Below are positions 58,342 through 64,000 of a stretch of DNA of 64,000 nt, one piece after another (position 1 is the stretch's first letter; the number at the start of each line of letters is the position of its first letter). This DNA comes from Sphingomonas hominis (lineage in GTDB: Bacteria > Pseudomonadota > Alphaproteobacteria > Sphingomonadales > Sphingomonadaceae), in NCBI RefSeq assembly GCF_013328205.1, contig NZ_JABULH010000002.1, positions 496,001 through 560,000 of the forward strand, written 5' to 3'. The notes beneath the pieces were generated by a model that saw nothing but the letters and a program-made list of their open reading frames with translations, had not been told where the DNA came from and did no database searches. The position numbers and the translations under genes were made by a program.

Positions 58342-59706
58342 ATGTCCCGTTTACCTGTGGTCGCGATCGTCGGCCGTCCCAACGTCGGCAAGTCGACGCT
58401 GTTCAACCGCCTTGTCGGCAAGAAGCTCGCGTTGGTCGATGATCGTCCCGGCGTCACGCGCGACCGGCGCGAGGGCGAGGCGCATCTGCTCGGCCTCGAC
58501 TTCCGCATCATCGACACCGCGGGCTACGAGGACGAGGACCCGGACACGTTGCCCGGGCGGATGCGTCGCCAGACGCAGGCCGCGGTCGACAGCGCCGATG
58601 TCGCCTTGTTCCTGTTCGATTCGCGCGCGGGGGTCATTCCGCTCGACGAGGAAATCGCGCGCTGGTTGCGCACGTCGGACACGCCGATCATCCTCGTCGC
58701 GAACAAGGCCGAAGGACGTAGCGGCGAGCAGGGTATCCTCGAATCGCTCGCGCTCGGCTTCGGCGATCCGGTGCAGCTCTCCGCCGAACACGGCGAAGGT
58801 GTCGCCGACCTGTTCGAGGCGCTGTTGCCGCACCTCGAGCGCGAGGACGATCTGGTCGAGGACGAGGAAGACGACAGCCCCGACGCGCCGCTTAAGCTCG
58901 CGATCGTCGGGCGTCCGAACGCGGGCAAGTCGACGCTGGTGAACCGGATGCTCGGCGAGGACCGGATGATCACGGGGCCTGAGGCAGGGATCACGCGCGA
59001 TTCGATCGCAATCGATTGGGAATGGCTCGGCAGTCCGACGGGGCCGCGCAAGGTGCGGCTGATCGACACGGCGGGCATGCGCAAGCGCGCCAAGGTGCAG
59101 GACAAGCTGGAAAAGCTCTCGGTCGCCGACGCGCTCCACGCGGTCGATTTCGCCGAGGTCGTGGTGCTGCTGCTCGACGCGACGCTTGGATTGGAATCGC
59201 AGGATTTGCGCATCGCGGACCGCGTGCTGGAGGAAGGCCGCGCGCTCGTCATCGCACTCAACAAATGGGACGTGTCGGAAGAACCGTCGAAGACGTTCAA
59301 CGGCGTCAAGGCGGCGCTCGACGAAGGGCTGGCGCAAGTGAAGGGTGTGCCGCTGCTGACCGTGTCGGCGGCCACCGGCAAGGGCATCGACCAGTTGATC
59401 GCCGCCGCGTTCGAGACGCGCGACGCCTGGTCGCGCCGCGTCGGCACCGGCGAGCTCAACCGCTGGTTCGAGCGCGCGATCGAGGCCAATCCGCCGCCCG
59501 CGCCCGGCGGCAAGCGGATCAAGTTGCGCTACCTGACTCAGGCGAAGACGCGTCCGCCGGGCTTCGTGCTGTTCGGCACCCGCGTCGATCAGCTGCCGAT
59601 GAGCTATCAGCGATATCTCATCAACGGCATCCGGCGCGAATTGGGGTTCGGTGCTGTCCCGGTGCGGTTGATGCTGCGCGCGCCCAAGAACCCGTTCGAC
59701 AATTGA
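58342..59706 (+). CDS. der: ribosome-assembly GTPase Der (EngA)
   Basis: 454 residues with two GTPase domains: GRPNVGKSTLFNRLVG, IDTAGYEDED, NKAEG and, second, GRPNAGKSTLVNRMLG, DTAGMRKRAKVQDKLEKLSV, NKWDVSEEP, then a KH-like C-terminus (LRYLTQAKTRPPGFVLFGTR). Der is required for 50S maturation. 59 nt after bamB. Confidence 0.96.
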   Translation: MSRLPVVAIVGRPNVGKSTLFNRLVGKKLALVDDRPGVTRDRREGEAHLLGLDFRIIDTAGYEDEDPDTLPGRMRRQTQAAVDSADVALFLFDSRAGVIPLDEEIARWLRTSDTPIILVANKAEGRSGEQGILESLALGFGDPVQLSAEHGEGVADLFEALLPHLEREDDLVEDEEDDSPDAPLKLAIVGRPNAGKSTLVNRMLGEDRMITGPEAGITRDSIAIDWEWLGSPTGPRKVRLIDTAGMRKRAKVQDKLEKLSVADALHAVDFAEVVVLLLDATLGLESQDLRIADRVLEEGRALVIALNKWDVSEEPSKTFNGVKAALDEGLAQVKGVPLLTVSAATGKGIDQLIAAAFETRDAWSRRVGTGELNRWFERAIEANPPPAPGGKRIKLRYLTQAKTRPPGFVLFGTRVDQLPMSYQRYLINGIRRELGFGAVPVRLMLRAPKNPFDN

Positions 59707-59804
59707 TGCGATTGTAGAAAAGCGCGCGTCACTCCTTACCGCTCGTTTACCCCCGCACGGCTAAGGTCGATCCGACGACGGTTCGAGAGTGCGAGGAGAC
59801 GACG

Positions 59805-60215
59805 GTGTCGTTTGACGGAGGAGTGCTGGTTGACCGTGCGGCGCTGGCGCGAACGCGTGCCGAGCTTGGCGCGGATTTCGCGCGCATTCTGGGCTATTTC
59901 CGCGAGGACGGGTTGAAGTCGCTCGACGCGATCGAGGCGGCATCGCGCGATCAGGACGCAACCGCGCTGGTGCTGCCCGCGCACACGCTGAAGGGCGAGG
60001 CGAGCCAGTTCGGGGCAAGCCCGCTCGCCGCGCTGGCGGAGAAGCTGGAAACGCTCGCGCGCGAGTGCGTCGAATCGCATGCAAAGCCGACCGCCGGGGT
60101 GCCCGATGTGCTGGCGCTGCGGCCACTGTTCAACGCGACGCTCGCCTATCTCGAACGCGAGGCGCAGCCGCCTCTCGTGCGGCGTCCCGGCGGTTTCGGC
60201 CGCCGCATCGGCTAG
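59805..60215 (+). CDS. Hpt domain phosphotransfer protein
   Basis: 136 residues, GTG start with GAGGAGAC upstream. The helix LPAHTLKGEASQFGA carries phospho-accepting His60 with the HxxKG(x5)GA pattern of Hpt domains. It could relay phosphate to a response regulator; no partner kinase is adjacent. The end overlaps the DUF418 gene by 4 nt. Confidence 0.8.
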   Translation: MSFDGGVLVDRAALARTRAELGADFARILGYFREDGLKSLDAIEAASRDQDATALVLPAHTLKGEASQFGASPLAALAEKLETLARECVESHAKPTAGVPDVLALRPLFNATLAYLEREAQPPLVRRPGGFGRRIG

Positions 60216-61423
60216 GATCGGAGCGCGGCAGGCCGTCCATCTACCAAGCTGCGCCACAGCCATTCGAGCGGTCCGTAGCGGTAGCGCGCCAGCCAGGCGG
60301 GTGACCAGACCAGCATCAGCGCCCACACCGGCGGTACGAGCGCGTAGAGCCAGGCGCGTCCGATCGCGCCGAATTGTCCCAGCCCCCAGCCGGTGAATAT
60401 CAGGTCCATCAGCAAGGTGGTGCCGAGATAGTTGCTGAATGCCATGCGCCCGGTAGCAGCGATCCGCGCAGCCAACCGCCCGCCCGGCTGGGTGAGCAGG
60501 ATGATCACCGCGGCATAGCCGACATAGCCGATCATGCGCAGTGGCAGGCTGAGCACCAGTGACCCTGTATAGACCCAGCGCTGGTCGAAGCCGCTTGCCA
60601 TCGTGTGCCAACCGATCGCGGCATAGCCGATCCACGACAGCGGCACGCAGGCGAGCGCCGTGCGCTGGTAGGCGGCACGTGACCAGCGCCCCGTCACGAA
60701 GCCCGAGCGCAGCCCCGCCATGCCCAGCAGCATCGCGCCCAGCGTGTCGGGTGCGACGATCGGCAACAAGGTGAGGGGACTGGTCGCGTGCTGCCAACGC
60801 CATGCCGCCGCCTCACCGAAGCTGCCGCGCATCGCCGCGATTTCACGAAGCAGCTCGCCGCGCGGCGGTACGCCGAACGCGGAGGCGAAGCCGTTCCACA
60901 CCGCCACGTCGGCGGGTGTCGTGCGATCGGCCGCGGCGAACAGCGCAGCGGCGCTCGCGGTGTTCAGCACCATTGATACCAGCAGCATCAGCAGCGCGAA
61001 TGCGAGCAACGTCCGCGCGCGTGCCTGGTGGAAGAACAAGGCGATCACGCCGCACAGCGCATAGTGCGTCAGGATGTCGCCCCACCAGAACAGGTAGAGG
61101 TGGACGTAGCCGATCGCGAACAGCCAGAACATGCGCCTGAGATGCAGTGCCACGCCGTTCTCGCCGCGCGCGTCGGCGCGATCGATCACCAGCAGCATCG
61201 AGGCGCCGAACAGCGCGGAGAACAGTCCGCGCATCCGGCCTTCGACGAAGACGAAGTTAAGCAGCCACGCTGTCTTTGCCGCTACACCGGCCCCGCCCCA
61301 AGCAAGCGGCGAGAAATAGGCTGCGCCCGGCAGTCCGAACGCGACGATGTTGGCGAGCAGGATGCCCATCACCGCAACGCCACGCACGACGTCGAGCGAG
61401 GGGTGACGCGCATCCAGCGTCAC
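60212..61423 (-). CDS. DUF418 domain membrane protein
   Basis: 403 residues, about ten helices. SLDVVRGVAVMGILLANIVAF is the typical start, with RMRGLFSALFGASMLLVIDR, WGDILTHYALCGVIALFF and GRMAFSNYLGTTLLMDLIFTGWGLGQFG, then FSPAWLARYRYGPLEWLWRSL-type C-terminal motif, all DUF418. The family belongs with acyltransferase-like membrane proteins; function unknown. Confidence 0.85.
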   Translation of the reverse strand: MTLDARHPSLDVVRGVAVMGILLANIVAFGLPGAAYFSPLAWGGAGVAAKTAWLLNFVFVEGRMRGLFSALFGASMLLVIDRADARGENGVALHLRRMFWLFAIGYVHLYLFWWGDILTHYALCGVIALFFHQARARTLLAFALLMLLVSMVLNTASAAALFAAADRTTPADVAVWNGFASAFGVPPRGELLREIAAMRGSFGEAAAWRWQHATSPLTLLPIVAPDTLGAMLLGMAGLRSGFVTGRWSRAAYQRTALACVPLSWIGYAAIGWHTMASGFDQRWVYTGSLVLSLPLRMIGYVGYAAVIILLTQPGGRLAARIAATGRMAFSNYLGTTLLMDLIFTGWGLGQFGAIGRAWLYALVPPVWALMLVWSPAWLARYRYGPLEWLWRSLVDGRPAALRS

Positions 61424-61449
61424 CCGCTCGCCAATCTCATCCGGCGCGA

Positions 61450-63681
<2,232 letters not shown>

Positions 63682-63862
63682 GTGCGCGCGCATAGCGGGG
63701 GTGGCGCGTCGATGCCAGCGCGGCCGATCACGTCGGCGCGCTGACTTGGCCGAGGGGCCCGCTCCATGAACGGACCTGCGGAGCCGATGGCGGATAATTC
63801 GCCGACGAATATGTCGACGCGTTGGTCGATCAGCAGCGAGCGCGGCGATGGCCTAGGATCGA

Positions 63863-64000
63863 TCAGCGGCGACGGTGGCGCCGCAACCGGCGCAGCAGGC
63901 CCCGCTTCTCGAACGCCTCGAACATCTCGGCCGGGCCTTCGGGATCGAGCACCTCATTCTCAGCGAGCCATGCCTCGACCGCGTTGAGTTCGGGCACTTC
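63863..64000 (-). CDS. unknown protein, C-terminal end (partial)
   Basis: 45 codons plus TGA on the minus strand run off the window edge: EVPELNAVEAWLAEN, then EVLDPEGPAEMFEAFEKRG and a very basic end (LLRRLRRHRRR). It looks like the end of a real gene because codon use matches its neighbours, but the family cannot be told from this part. Confidence 0.45.
   Translation of the reverse strand, partial: EVPELNAVEAWLAENEVLDPEGPAEMFEAFEKRGLLRRLRRHRRR

Noticed and set aside
63766-63987. 73-residue plus-strand frame at the window end
   Set aside because: It overlaps the minus-strand partial gene and has shadow-like composition.

Overview
The window looks like a chromosomal segment of a sphingomonad (Alphaproteobacteria, Sphingomonadaceae, Sphingomonas-like). 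The evidence is high G+C (clearly above 60 percent by eye), a CtrA master regulator preceded by a perfect TTAA-N7-TTAA box, the tail of a GcrA cell-cycle regulator, sphingomonad-type proteins (Gly-rich extended S5, MlaA-like protein with a long N-terminus, OPT transporter) and dispersed REP-like palindromes around GGATCAAGTCCGGGATGACGG. No phage, insertion sequence, CRISPR array, rRNA or tRNA gene was recognised.

Layout. 0-2.5 kb: end of gcrA and a coupled TadE/TadG-type pair. 2.5-9.4 kb: an outer-membrane beta-barrel protein, parE, an MlaA-like protein, an OPT transporter and a small cupin gene with three frame shifts. 9.5-16.6 kb: homoserine dehydrogenase, ctrA, an AI-2E family permease, then a minus-strand operon read pdhC (E2) - small membrane protein - thioesterase - lpdA (E3). 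16.7-30 kb: mixed single genes: UspA, M28 peptidase, a glycine-zipper surface protein, free Met-R-sulfoxide reductase, an unknown exported protein, rluA-type synthase plus arfB, a VanY-like peptidase, pirin/wrbA with a divergent LysR regulator, an HPP protein, MAPEG, DUF3140 and an alpha/beta hydrolase.

30.2-51.1 kb: the conserved str-S10-spc-alpha ribosomal superoperon: rpsL, rpsG, fusA, tuf, rpsJ, rplC, rplD, rplW, rplB, rpsS, rplV, rpsC, rplP, rpmC, rpsQ, rplN, rplX, rplE, rpsN, rpsH, rplF, rplR, rpsE, rpmD, rplO, secY, adk, rpsM, rpsK, rpoA, rplQ. Most genes overlap or nearly touch, but some spacers are 120-300 nt long and hold perfect short hairpins, several capped by UUCG or GAAA. An intrinsic terminator follows tuf and a second one sits between rpmD and rplO. 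About 0.86 kb, including a small membrane-protein gene, lies between adk and rpsM.

51.1-64 kb: LysE exporter, guaA, a subclass B3-like metallo-beta-lactamase coupled to a YffB/ArsC-type protein, a small membrane protein, panB, a YfgM-like protein overlapping bamB, der, an Hpt protein, a DUF418 membrane protein, purL and the tail of one more minus-strand gene.

No wholly new multi-gene system is evident. The most notable points are the ctrA promoter architecture (CtrA box plus GANTC), the structured spacers in the ribosomal operon (including two mutually exclusive hairpins between fusA and tuf), an Arg at the streptomycin-associated position of RpsL, the low-complexity tail on S5, the B3-like beta-lactamase, and the frameshifted cupin read in frame into the OPT transporter.
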